Assembly (NCBI GenBank): GCA_035581425.1
Contig: DATJVP010000046.1
Span: 1-14,735 of the forward strand
DNA: 14,735 nucleotides
Origin: DASZHJ01 sp035581425
GTDB taxonomy: Bacteria > Pseudomonadota > Alphaproteobacteria > ATCC43930 > CGMCC-115725
Direction of reading: 5' to 3'
Below, in pieces: positions 6,375-12,437 of this stretch. The translations under genes and the position numbers were made by a program. The notes beneath the pieces were generated by a model, which worked only from the letters and a program-made list of their open reading frames with translations, did not search any database and had not been told where the DNA came from. Numbering within the stretch: the first letter of the stretch is position 1; every line of letters starts with the position of its first letter.

Positions 6375-7610
6375 TCAGTGCAGTGTCCGCTTGAAGAACC
6401 GGCCGCCCTTCATGATCGCCGCGAGATGGGCGCCCTGATCCTGGAGGAGGCCCAGATCCTCGAGCGGGTTGCCGTTGACGACGAGAAGATCGGCGATGGC
6501 GCCCGGCGCCACCACGCCGAGTTTTCCCGCCATCTGCAGGAGCTCGGCGTTGACGAGCGTCGCCGAGCGGATTGTCTCGAAAGGCGTCAACGCCTCCGCG
6601 CGGATCAGGAACTCGCGGCTTTGATGCTCATGGAGCGCGCCCAGGAGGTCCGTGCCGAAGCCGATCTTGACGCCCGCTGCCCGGAGACGCTCCAAACTCT
6701 GGAGGCCCGCCGCGCGAACATCCGCGAGCTTCGCGAGGCTGACGGCGGGAAAGCCCAGCGCCTTCCCCTGCTTCTCCAGCGCGTCGTAGGTGACCAGCGT
6801 CGGCACCACGAAGGTGCCGCTCGCTGCGGCATGGGCCGCGGTCTCTGCGTCGATGAGGTTCGCGTGCTCGATCGAGCGCACGCCGAAATCGATCGAGCGC
6901 CGGATCGCCGCGGGCGTGTAGGCATGCGCCATCACATAGGTTTGCCAGTGCGCGGCCTCTTCGACGATCGCGCGCACCTCCTCCTCCGAATATTGCAGGT
7001 TCCAGATCGGATCCGTCGGCGATGCGACGCCGCCCGACGCCATGATCTTGATCTGTGAGGCGCCTTTTCGCAGCTCGTCGCGGGCGGCACGCCGGACCTC
7101 GGAGACGCCGTCGGCGATCCGCGCGATGCCCGCGCCGACCTGGCAGCAGGCGCAGCTATCGAAGCCCGCCGTCGGGGCGCGGAGGTCGCCGTGTCCGCCG
7201 GTTTGGCTAAGCGCGCGGCCCGAAACGAGCATCCGGGGACCGGCGACGAGCCCCCGCTCGACCGCCTCCGCGAGGCCCCGGTCGGCGCCGCCGGCATCGC
7301 GGACGGTCGTAAAGCCGCGCCGGAGCATGCCCTCGAGAATGGCGCCCGCTTCGAGCGCCACGAGGCTTTGCGGGACATCCGGGAGGAGGCCCAGATTGAC
7401 GCCCAGCGCGATCGCGTGCACGTGCGCATCGATGAGGCCCGGCATCAGCGTGCGCCCCTTGAGATCGATGGTCTCGGCACCCGAGAGCTTGATCGGACCG
7501 TCCGAGACCTCGCGGATCGTCGCGTGCTCAACCACAACCTCGCACTGCGGCCGCGGCTCCGGCCGGGTGCAATCGAGAACCGTCGCGTTGCGGAAGTGAA
7601 TAAGGCTCAT
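6375..7610 (-). CDS. Metal-dependent amidohydrolase (imidazolonepropionase/prolidase-like)
   Basis: This is a cytoplasmic hydrolase of the amidohydrolase superfamily, 411 aa from the ATG at 7610. Binuclear-metal ligands are visible: H63 and H65 in LIDAHVHA, K188 (likely carboxylated) in QIKIMASGGV, H229 in MAHAY, H249 in SIEHANLID and D321 in GFGTDLLG. Flanking beta-sandwich segments are present at both ends (LKGRTLMPG; GAIADLLVVNGNPLEDL). The pattern with lysine, GGHGD and SIEH fits the clade described as Xaa-Pro dipeptidases or metal-dependent carboxypeptidases that cleave N-acyl or peptide amides. An upstream in-frame start would add 21 Arg/Pro-rich residues unlike the family, so 7610 is preferred. 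It is first in a two-gene unit with the acyl-CoA synthetase (stop-to-start gap three bases). Confidence 0.92.
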   Translation of the reverse strand: MSLIHFRNATVLDCTRPEPRPQCEVVVEHATIREVSDGPIKLSGAETIDLKGRTLMPGLIDAHVHAIALGVNLGLLPDVPQSLVALEAGAILEGMLRRGFTTVRDAGGADRGLAEAVERGLVAGPRMLVSGRALSQTGGHGDLRAPTAGFDSCACCQVGAGIARIADGVSEVRRAARDELRKGASQIKIMASGGVASPTDPIWNLQYSEEEVRAIVEEAAHWQTYVMAHAYTPAAIRRSIDFGVRSIEHANLIDAETAAHAAASGTFVVPTLVTYDALEKQGKALGFPAVSLAKLADVRAAGLQSLERLRAAGVKIGFGTDLLGALHEHQSREFLIRAEALTPFETIRSATLVNAELLQMAGKLGVVAPGAIADLLVVNGNPLEDLGLLQDQGAHLAAIMKGGRFFKRTLH

Positions 7611-7642
7611 CGCGAATTCCGCGAATGGTGGGCGTCTCCGGC

Positions 7643-7673
7643 ATCTTAGACCGCGCCCCCGAGCCTGCGCCAA
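7643..7673 (-). promoter_or_regulatory. Possible promoter for the amidohydrolase-ligase unit
   Basis: On the minus strand TTGGCG (7668-7673) precedes TAAGAT (7643-7648) with a 19-base spacer, or CTAAGA with 18. It lies 33 bases before the amidohydrolase ATG in a 172-base gap. The spacing is long and the boxes are weak, so this is only a candidate. The rest of the gap (7674-7782) contains a loose CACCCC/GGGGTG inverted repeat (7685-7690 and 7707-7712). Confidence 0.25.
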
Positions 7674-7782
7674 GCCCCTCTTGCCACCCCAAATGGGTAG
7701 GGTGCCGGGGTGAACCGATGCCCGCTCTCTTCCGTCTATCCAGCGATCGCGCGATGCGAATGCGCGGACAGGGGGGTGGATT

Positions 7783-8160
7783 TTGAAGACGGTTCAGTCG
7801 AGACAGCCGGAGTGTGCCGCAAAGGCCTATTGGAGAAGCCGCGGCGCGCTCGTGCGCGAGGATGGAGTGATGCTCCGCCGAGAGGCGTCGCCGGTCGCGG
7901 GCAAACTACGCTTCCGCTATATCGACAGCGAGGTCTCGCTCGACCTGCTCGCCATTCCTGCAGTCGCCGGAGGCGATGCCGGCGACGTCTGGCGCGTCGA
8001 TCTCGCGGGCGCCTTTCGCGGACTTCCGGAATGGAAACGCTCGCTCATGAGCGTGGCAAAACTTCAGGAGATCGCGGGAAACATCCGGGATGCGCTTTTG
8101 GCCTGGCCGCCGGCGCCGGCGGGCGATTACGCGCCGATCGCCGAGGTGACCTTCGGCTGA
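7783..8160 (+). CDS. Conserved-looking hypothetical protein, 125 aa
   Basis: I do not recognise this family. The frame looks coding: it is compact and mixed alpha/beta with no signal peptide or membrane span. A region of strands (LRFRYIDSEVSLDLLAIP, about 42-59; VWRVDLAG) precedes a helical stretch (EWKRSLMSVAKLQEIAGNIRDALLAWP, about 83-109) and a last strand ending IAEVTF. The chosen start is TTG at 7783, preceded by a strong G-rich ribosome site (GGGGGGTGGA ending two bases upstream). An ATG at 7870 with GGAG would give a 96-aa protein and remains possible. The overlapping frame 7710-8240 is Arg/Pro-rich and was judged a shadow. It converges with the DUF882 gene and its TGA lies in the shared hairpin. 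Confidence 0.65.
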   Translation: MKTVQSRQPECAAKAYWRSRGALVREDGVMLRREASPVAGKLRFRYIDSEVSLDLLAIPAVAGGDAGDVWRVDLAGAFRGLPEWKRSLMSVAKLQEIAGNIRDALLAWPPAPAGDYAPIAEVTFG

Positions 8161-8184
8161 GCGGGCCTTGCCCTCAGCCGGTTT
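8154..8184. terminator. Bidirectional hairpin containing both stop codons
   Basis: CGGCTGAG (8154-8161) and CTCAGCCG (8173-8180) are perfect eight-base complements around an 11-base loop. A GTTT run follows on the plus strand. The left arm contains the TGA of the 125-aa gene; the right arm contains the minus-strand TGA of the DUF882 gene. This is a plausible bidirectional terminator or 3'-end stabiliser shared by the two convergent transcripts; the U-tract is short. Confidence 0.6.
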
Positions 8185-8734
8185 CCGTCCACTGCCGCAC
8201 TTGCCCCACGTCGAGGTGGACGAAGCCGTGCGTGGGATAATAGCCGACGCCGCCCGCACCCGCGTCGAGCGCTGCGGAATGCAGGTCGCGAAGGCTGCGC
8301 TCCTTGAGGAACACGTCGACTGCCATTCCCTTCATGTGGAGGCTGTGCGCGGCCGCGCCTTCGTTGAGCGCGACGAGCCGCGCATTGGTCTTCGGCGAGC
8401 GATAGCCCGAGGTGACCTGGAAGGGCTCGTCGGTACTGAGCCGTCGCTGCAGCAACACCAGAAGATCGAGGAGCTTGGGATCGATCGCGTGCGTGGCGTT
8501 TGCGTGGAAATCCCGCAGAACCCAATCGATCCGCTTCAGGGATTGCGGGATATAGTAGTCGTTCGCCCAATAGACGGCGTCGAGGGATTCCGCGGTATTG
8601 AGATTGTGGAACGCGACGCGCCGGTAGTAGATGTAACCCGGCGCCGCCAAGAGCGGCTTGGCGAGCGCTGTCGCCAGCGCGGCCATGCCGCCCGCAATCG
8701 CCTTTCGGCGCGAAAGACCCGTTCGGCTCAGCAT
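8174..8734 (-). CDS. Tat-exported DUF882/YcbK-like M15 murein peptidase
   Basis: This 186-aa exported protein belongs to the LAS metallopeptidase superfamily (D-Ala-D-Ala peptidase fold), acting on peptidoglycan in the periplasm. Residues 1-32 form a twin-arginine signal: SRRKAIAGG followed by a hydrophobic Ala/Leu stretch ending LLAAPG. The zinc site is readable as S131-x-H133-x-x-G-x-A-x-D140 and H173 in FVHLD. The family's TSGYRSPKTN motif (108-116) is present. The ATG at 8734 is preferred over 8767 because GGAG sits eight bases upstream and it puts the RR pair at the usual place. The E. coli YcbK/MepK protein cleaves 3-3 or 4-3 cross-links in murein; equivalent activity here is inferred. 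It follows the lipoprotein gene by 72 bases on the same strand. Confidence 0.9.
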   Translation of the reverse strand: MLSRTGLSRRKAIAGGMAALATALAKPLLAAPGYIYYRRVAFHNLNTAESLDAVYWANDYYIPQSLKRIDWVLRDFHANATHAIDPKLLDLLVLLQRRLSTDEPFQVTSGYRSPKTNARLVALNEGAAAHSLHMKGMAVDVFLKERSLRDLHSAALDAGAGGVGYYPTHGFVHLDVGQVRQWTETG

Positions 8735-8806
8735 CAGCCGATCTCCGCTGTATAGCCCCAGCGGCATCCAACACCCAATACGGTAAAGAAATGGTGAAAG
8801 ACGGAT

Positions 8807-9292
8807 TTAATACCCGCCGAAAAACCACTTCGTGGCCATCTCGCGCTGTGCCTGCTCGGGGTCGATGAGCACAACGACGAAGGTATCGGCCCCGAATTCG
8901 CGGGCGAGATCGTTGCCGTCCTCCCAGCTCCTGAGCGAGGTGATCTTCGAGTAGTAGGTCCCGCCGGCACTCATCTGCACCGTCTTGAACTGATTGGGAT
9001 AGACCCCGTAGCTGTCGATGGAGATGAGATAGCTGCCGGGCGGCACATCCCGATAGATCACCCCGCCCGGCTCGGAGATCCCGATGATCGCACCGTTCAG
9101 ATAAAGGTAGGGCCGCGACAGGCTCTCATAGGGCTCGTAGTCGCGGTAGATGAAGAGCCGCGCGAGGCCGGGACGTGCCGGCGGAACCTGCGCCGCGATC
9201 GCCGCATATTCCGGGGGTCGCTGCCCGCACGCCGCAAGCGCCATTATCGCGCCGAGAAGGGCGATGAGCGGCAGTCGAAGTCGCCTCGTCAT
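8807..9292 (-). CDS. Lipoprotein, DUF2846-like
   Basis: This 161-aa protein is secreted and lipid-anchored. Residues 1-21 are a classic signal (MTRRLRLPLIALLGAIM, then lipobox A-L-A-A-C with C22). Glycine at +2 argues for outer-membrane sorting. The mature part has the beta-rich pattern of DUF2846: ARLFIYRDYEP, a Y-L-N-G-A-I-I-G turn, DVPPGSYLISID and a final AREFGADTFVVVLI. The ATG at 9292 is chosen because longer in-frame starts (to 9346) would bury the signal peptide behind 18 residues. No strong ribosome site precedes it. It is divergent from the 40-aa SOS-type gene, with the LexA-like box 67 bases upstream of its ATG, so it could share that control. Function unknown; members are often near envelope genes. 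Confidence 0.85.
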   Translation of the reverse strand: MTRRLRLPLIALLGAIMALAACGQRPPEYAAIAAQVPPARPGLARLFIYRDYEPYESLSRPYLYLNGAIIGISEPGGVIYRDVPPGSYLISIDSYGVYPNQFKTVQMSAGGTYYSKITSLRSWEDGNDLAREFGADTFVVVLIDPEQAQREMATKWFFGGY

Positions 9293-9358
9293 GGATGGGA
9301 ACACGACGTCGAGCGTCGCTCCGGGCACCCTGACTGGCAACGTCAAAATTTGCGGCTT

Positions 9359-9373
9359 GTTCTTGATTTGTTC
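9359..9373. promoter_or_regulatory. LexA-type SOS operator (GTTC-N7-GTTC)
   Basis: GTTC at 9359-9362 and GTTC at 9370-9373 are spaced by exactly seven bases (TTGATTT). This is the direct-repeat operator established for alphaproteobacterial LexA. It lies in the 117-base gap between two divergent genes, 36 bases before the 40-aa gene's ATG and 66 bases before the lipoprotein's ATG. It overlaps the expected core promoter (TATGCT at 9375-9380 is a candidate -10), which is where a repressor would act. No second match was noticed elsewhere by eye. Confidence 0.7.
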
Positions 9374-9409
9374 CTATGCTAGCGTTCCCTTCCAAGAGGG
9401 AGGTTGAGC

Positions 9410-9532
9410 ATGCTAGCAGCGATTGCGCGCCCGTTCCGGGCCCCCGCGGACTGGAAGCCGATCCTGGACCCGCAGACGGGCTTTGTGCTGTTCGTCGGCT
9501 GGGTGGTAGCGCTCGCAGTGACCTTGACCTGA
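9410..9532 (+). CDS. 40-aa single-span membrane protein, candidate SOS-induced small protein
   Basis: This small gene was found by reading downstream of the LexA-type box. ATG at 9410 follows a near-ideal ribosome site (GGGAGG, six bases upstream) and runs 40 codons to TGA at 9532. Residues 1-23 are polar to amphipathic (IARPFRAPADWKPILDP) and residues about 23-40 form one hydrophobic span (TGFVLFVGWVVALAVTLT) reaching the C terminus. With Arg/Lys before the span, the N terminus probably faces the cytoplasm. Size, topology and LexA box are those of SidA of Caulobacter (29 aa, inhibits FtsW/FtsN function after DNA damage), but no sequence similarity is claimed. It could also be a toxin-like or regulatory peptide for the kinase encoded downstream. 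Two GC hairpins (9534-9560) follow the stop. Confidence 0.7.
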   Translation: MLAAIARPFRAPADWKPILDPQTGFVLFVGWVVALAVTLT

Positions 9533-9533
9533 C

Positions 9534-9560
9534 CGGGGAGGATCCCCGCCGCAGGGCGGC
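9534..9560 (+). terminator. Tandem GC hairpins between the small gene and the response regulator
   Basis: CGGGGA-GGA-TCCCCG (9534-9548) is immediately followed by GCCGC-AGG-GCGGC (9548-9560). Neither has a U-tract. They begin two bases after the 40-aa stop, so they may limit read-through into the two-component genes or protect the small mRNA's 3' end. The remaining 55 bases before the regulator ATG show no clear promoter. Confidence 0.35.
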
Positions 9561-9615
9561 GGCACTTCCCTGACCGGACGCAAGTGCTATGGTCGCGGCC
9601 GGAGCCTGGCCGCCC

Positions 9616-10293
9616 ATGAAACTGCTGGTCATCGAAGACGATCGCGAAGCCGCCGCCTATCTCGTGAAGGGGCTGAGCGAAAGCGGCTACGCCGTCGATC
9701 ATGCCGGCGATGGGCGCGAGGGGCTGTTCCTCGCGACCTCGGGCAGCTACGACGCGCTTATCGTCGACCGCATGCTCCCGGGCATGGACGGGCTGCAAGC
9801 AATCGCGAGCCTGCGCGCGACGGGGAGGCACACGCCGGTGCTTATCCTGAGCGCGCTCGGGGCGGTCGACGACCGCGTCAAAGGCCTGCGCGCAGGCGGC
9901 GACGACTATCTCGTGAAGCCCTTCGCATTCTCGGAACTGCTGGCGCGGATCGAGGCGCTGCTCCGCCGCGGCGCCACCTCGACGGCCAACACCAAGCTCA
10001 AGGTCGACGAGCTCGAGATGGACCTGCTCGCGCGCAGCGTCCGCCGGTCGGAGCAAGAGATCGACCTGCTGCCGCGCGAGTTCCGCCTGCTCGAATATCT
10101 GATGCGCCATGCGGGCCAGGTCGTGACGCGGACCATGCTGCTCGAGAGCGTCTGGGACTATCACTTCGATCCCCAGACCAACGTCATCGACGTGCATGTG
10201 AGCCGGCTCCGCCAGAAGATCGACCGCGGCTTCCCCCACGCCATGCTGCAGACCGTGCGCGGCGCGGGTTACATGCTCCGCGGCCGGAGCTGA
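9616..10293 (+). CDS. OmpR/PhoB-family response regulator
   Basis: This 225-aa transcription factor is the output half of a two-component system. The receiver domain (1-115) has the acidic pair D8-D9, phospho-acceptor D51 in LIVDRMLPGMDG, S79 at the switch position and K101 in YLVKPF. The winged-helix DNA-binding domain (about 130-225) shows LPREFRLLEYLMRHAG, then DVHVSRLRQKID and VRGAGYML. It is most like the CusR/CzcR/TctD-type subgroup, but no target is implied. The start at 9616 puts M-K-L-L-V-I-E-D-D directly at the N terminus; an upstream in-frame ATG (9589) adds nine Ala/Pro residues foreign to the family. The kinase gene begins four bases after the stop. Confidence 0.95.
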   Translation: MKLLVIEDDREAAAYLVKGLSESGYAVDHAGDGREGLFLATSGSYDALIVDRMLPGMDGLQAIASLRATGRHTPVLILSALGAVDDRVKGLRAGGDDYLVKPFAFSELLARIEALLRRGATSTANTKLKVDELEMDLLARSVRRSEQEIDLLPREFRLLEYLMRHAGQVVTRTMLLESVWDYHFDPQTNVIDVHVSRLRQKIDRGFPHAMLQTVRGAGYMLRGRS

Positions 10294-10297
10294 GTCG

Positions 10298-11746
10298 ATG
10301 CAGCGGCCCCACATCCGCCTGCTGCGCACCAACGCCTTTCGCTTGGCGGCGCTCTACATGCTGCTCTTCGCGACCTCCGTCCTGGCGCTCCTCGCCTTCA
10401 TCTACCTCTCGACGGAGGGCTTCATCGACCGGCAGACCGAGGCGGCGCTCGATTCCGAGGTCTCGCGCCTCCGCACCCAATTTCGCCAGCATGGTCTCGT
10501 GGGCCTGGTGCAGGTGATCGCGGAGCGGAGCGGCGGGGAGCGTCATCGCGACGACCCCATCTATCTCATGACCGACGCGAACTTTCATCCGCTGGCCGGC
10601 AATCTGCCGGCCTGGCCTCAGGTGACGCCGCTCAAGGGCGGCTGGCTCCGCTTCCCGCTCGAGATCAAGGAGCAGGACGGCACGGAGATGCACGACGTGC
10701 TCGCGGAGACCGCCGATCTCAGCGGCCGGGCTGGGGAGTTCCACCTGCTGGTGGGCCGCGATCTCCGCGCGGCCGATCTCTTCCGCAACAACATAGCGGA
10801 GACCCTCGGCTGGGCCTCGGTATTGACGCTCGGCCTCGGCGTCGTCGGCGGGCTCTTCATGACGCGCAACATGCTGCGTCGGGTCGACGCCGTGAACCGC
10901 ACCAGCGAGCGCATCATGAACGGCGATTTGAGCCAGCGCGTGCCGCTCACCGGCGCGGGCGACGAGTTCGACCAGCTCTCGGCGAACCTCAACGCCATGC
11001 TCGACCAGATCGAGCGTTTGATGGCGGGGATGCGGCAGGTGACCGACAACATCGCCCACGATCTCCGCACACCGCTTGCGCGGCTCCGCGCGCGGCTCGA
11101 GGTGACGCTCCTCGAGAAGCCTGACGCGCAACGCTACGGCGAGGCGCTCCGCCAGACGATCGCCGAGGCCGACACCCTCCTAGGCACCTTCAACGCCCTC
11201 CTCAGCATTGCCGAGGCCGAGGCGGGCTCGAGGCGCGAGACGCACTCGCTGGTGCGGCTCGACGAGATCGCGCGGTCCGTCGCCGAGCTTTACGAGCCCG
11301 TGGCGGAGGAGCGCGGCCTCGCGCTGGTGACCGCCGTCGACGACGCTATCGCCGTGCGCGGCGACCGCCATCTGCTGTCGCAGGCGATCGCGAATCTTTT
11401 AGACAATGCCTTGAAATACACGCCCACAGGCAGTGTCCGCCTCACCGCGCGCGCGGACGGCGACTGGGCGCGGCTGGAGGTTGCGGACACCGGACCCGGT
11501 GTTCCCGCGGCGTCGCGGGATGCGGTGCTCGACCGCTTCGTGCGGCTCGAAGGGAGCCGCAGCACGCCCGGAAACGGGCTCGGTCTCAGTCTCGTCCGCG
11601 CCGTCGCGCGGACGCATGGAGGGAACCTTAGGCTCGAGGATGCAAGGCCCGGTGCGAAGAGCCCCGGCCTCAGAGTGATCCTGACGCTGCCGCTCGGACA
11701 GGCCCCGGCCGCGGTTCCGGAGCGCACTTCCGCCGGCAGCGTCTGA
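10298..11746 (+). CDS. Membrane sensor histidine kinase
   Basis: This 482-aa kinase pairs with the response regulator four bases upstream. Predicted order: TM1 (about 13-37), periplasmic sensor of about 130 residues (38-167), TM2 (168-188), HAMP linker (189-240), DHp helix with phospho-acceptor H254 in DNIAHDLRTPLARLR, and the ATPase domain. N-box is NLLDNALKYTP (366-376), G1 is DTGPG (397-401), F-region DRFVRLEGS (412-420), and G2 GNGLGLSLV (425-433). All catalytic boxes are intact. The periplasmic part has no domain I recognise, so the signal is unknown. The last 17 residues are a Pro/Ala tail. GGAG precedes the ATG, which sits within the regulator's 3' end region, consistent with one transcript. 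Confidence 0.95.
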   Translation: MQRPHIRLLRTNAFRLAALYMLLFATSVLALLAFIYLSTEGFIDRQTEAALDSEVSRLRTQFRQHGLVGLVQVIAERSGGERHRDDPIYLMTDANFHPLAGNLPAWPQVTPLKGGWLRFPLEIKEQDGTEMHDVLAETADLSGRAGEFHLLVGRDLRAADLFRNNIAETLGWASVLTLGLGVVGGLFMTRNMLRRVDAVNRTSERIMNGDLSQRVPLTGAGDEFDQLSANLNAMLDQIERLMAGMRQVTDNIAHDLRTPLARLRARLEVTLLEKPDAQRYGEALRQTIAEADTLLGTFNALLSIAEAEAGSRRETHSLVRLDEIARSVAELYEPVAEERGLALVTAVDDAIAVRGDRHLLSQAIANLLDNALKYTPTGSVRLTARADGDWARLEVADTGPGVPAASRDAVLDRFVRLEGSRSTPGNGLGLSLVRAVARTHGGNLRLEDARPGAKSPGLRVILTLPLGQAPAAVPERTSAGSV

Positions 11747-11757
11747 GCGCGCCTCAG
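11743..11757. terminator. Short palindrome spanning both stops of a convergent pair
   Basis: CTGAG-CGCGC-CTCAG has five-base-pair arms; the left arm holds the kinase TGA and the right arm the TGA of the minus-strand 63-aa gene. Weak as an intrinsic terminator, with no U-tract. Confidence 0.35.
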
Positions 11758-11945
11758 GCCATCGCCCAGCGGCAGGACTTGTCGCCGCCGCCCTCGCGCC
11801 GAGCGCGGCGGCAGGCGGCGCGGCGCAGCTCCGCCCGGAGCTCCTCGGCGTTGACGCCGGCGCTGCGCATCACCGGCTCCATCATCTCGTCCGCCAGTAG
11901 GTCCTCGAGGCTCGGCTCAACCACCGTGATCTTCCATTTCCGCAT
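11754..11945 (-). CDS. Small conserved hypothetical protein, 63 aa
   Basis: The ATG at 11945 follows an excellent ribosome site (GGAGGGG, five bases upstream), which is the reason for rejecting the longer frame to 12035. The product has a strand-like N terminus (RKWKITVVEP), a helical Asp/Glu/Met-rich segment (LEDLLADEMMEPVMRSAGVN, about 13-32), then a helix ending in an Arg-rich basic tail (LRRAACRRARR) with two cysteines. Short proteins with a DE-M-x-P-V-M-x-x-x-G-V-D/N pattern are common in alphaproteobacteria, with no function I can name. No signal peptide or membrane span is present. Confidence 0.7.
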   Translation of the reverse strand: MRKWKITVVEPSLEDLLADEMMEPVMRSAGVNAEELRAELRRAACRRARREGGGDKSCRWAMA

Positions 11946-12063
11946 TGACCCCTCCAGGAGCAAGCTTCCGTTGCTTCGACGATCCCGGGGAATCTTGACC
12001 GATTTGCGGCGCAACGGCGGAATTTTCGCGAGCATTCGAGCGATCGCGCAGGAATCGTCCGCG

Positions 12064-12079
12064 CGCGAGCGCGCTCGCG
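12064..12079. repeat. Perfect 16-base palindrome
   Basis: CGCGAGCGCGCTCGCG reads the same on both strands. It lies in the 153-base gap between the 63-aa gene and the GYD gene, 20 bases downstream of the GYD stop. In high-GC DNA alternating CG palindromes are fairly common, so its role is unclear. The rest of the gap (11946-12063) holds a weak imperfect hairpin near 11960 and no convincing promoter. Confidence 0.4.
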
Positions 12080-12094
12080 TCGTGACAAATGTGA

Positions 12095-12110
12095 GGGCTC
12101 AGCGGAGCCC
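12095..12110 (-). terminator. Hairpin at the 3' end of the GYD gene
   Basis: On the minus strand GGGCTC-CGCT-GAGCCC forms a six-base-pair stem whose loop and right arm contain the GYD stop codon. It is followed by TCACATTTGTC, which has only a short T-run. Confidence 0.4.
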
Positions 12111-12392
12111 CTTCACCAGCCGCCGGTAATCGGCCTCGGGGAATGCCTTGAGCGTGGTGGTCGTCACCGCGCCGGAGCGTCCGAGCATGAGAGCGAAGGT
12201 CGCGGCGGCCTCGTCGTCGGGCAAATCGTAGACCGCGACCACGTCGTATCCCCCGAACGTCAGATAGACGCCCTCGATCGAGCCGCCGAGCTTGCGCAGG
12301 AGCGCCTTTCCCTTGTCGATGCGCTTGGGCGCATCCTTGATCGCCTTGATGCCCTCGGCTGTGTATTTGCAGAGCGCAATATAGGTGGCCAT
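12099..12392 (-). CDS. GYD-domain protein
   Basis: This 97-aa cytoplasmic protein carries the GYD signature: FGGYDVVAVYDLPDDEAAA (46-64), in an EthD/ferredoxin-like beta-alpha fold. The N terminus MATYIALCKYTAEGIKAIKD and the end FPEADYRRLVKGL are typical. The function of the family is undetermined; proposals include ligand binding or a monooxygenase-like dimeric barrel. Ribosome site CGGGAGG lies seven bases before the ATG. It has its own 99-base gap upstream and so is probably a separate transcript from the ArsR-SRPBCC operon. Confidence 0.92.
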   Translation of the reverse strand: MATYIALCKYTAEGIKAIKDAPKRIDKGKALLRKLGGSIEGVYLTFGGYDVVAVYDLPDDEAAATFALMLGRSGAVTTTTLKAFPEADYRRLVKGLR

Positions 12393-12437
12393 GGCTAACC
12401 TCCCGTTGCGATCCCGGAACAGGAGAGTGCCAGAAAC

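Noticed and set aside
4575..7058. Long plus-strand open frames (380 and 446 codons) opposite the synthetase and amidohydrolase
   Set aside because: They are antisense to two genes with complete catalytic motifs, and their His/Arg/Asp-rich composition is the usual mirror of GC-rich codon bias.
7710..8240. 176-codon frame overlapping the 125-aa gene
   Set aside because: Arg/Pro/Ser-rich with no fold-like pattern; it overruns the hairpin and the convergent gene, while the other frame looks like a protein.
8749..8775. TTGGGT-N18-TATACA promoter-like pair before the DUF882 gene
   Set aside because: A start from this -10 would lie inside or after the GGAG ribosome site of the chosen ATG, leaving no usable leader.
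9349..9380. A canonical -35/-10 pair for the 40-aa gene
   Set aside because: TATGCT is an acceptable -10, but the upstream -35 candidates are at 12, 13 or 19 bases; I kept the LexA box but not a defined promoter.
10184..11131. 315-codon minus-strand frame opposite the kinase
   Set aside because: Antisense to an intact histidine kinase with all boxes; composition typical of a shadow frame.
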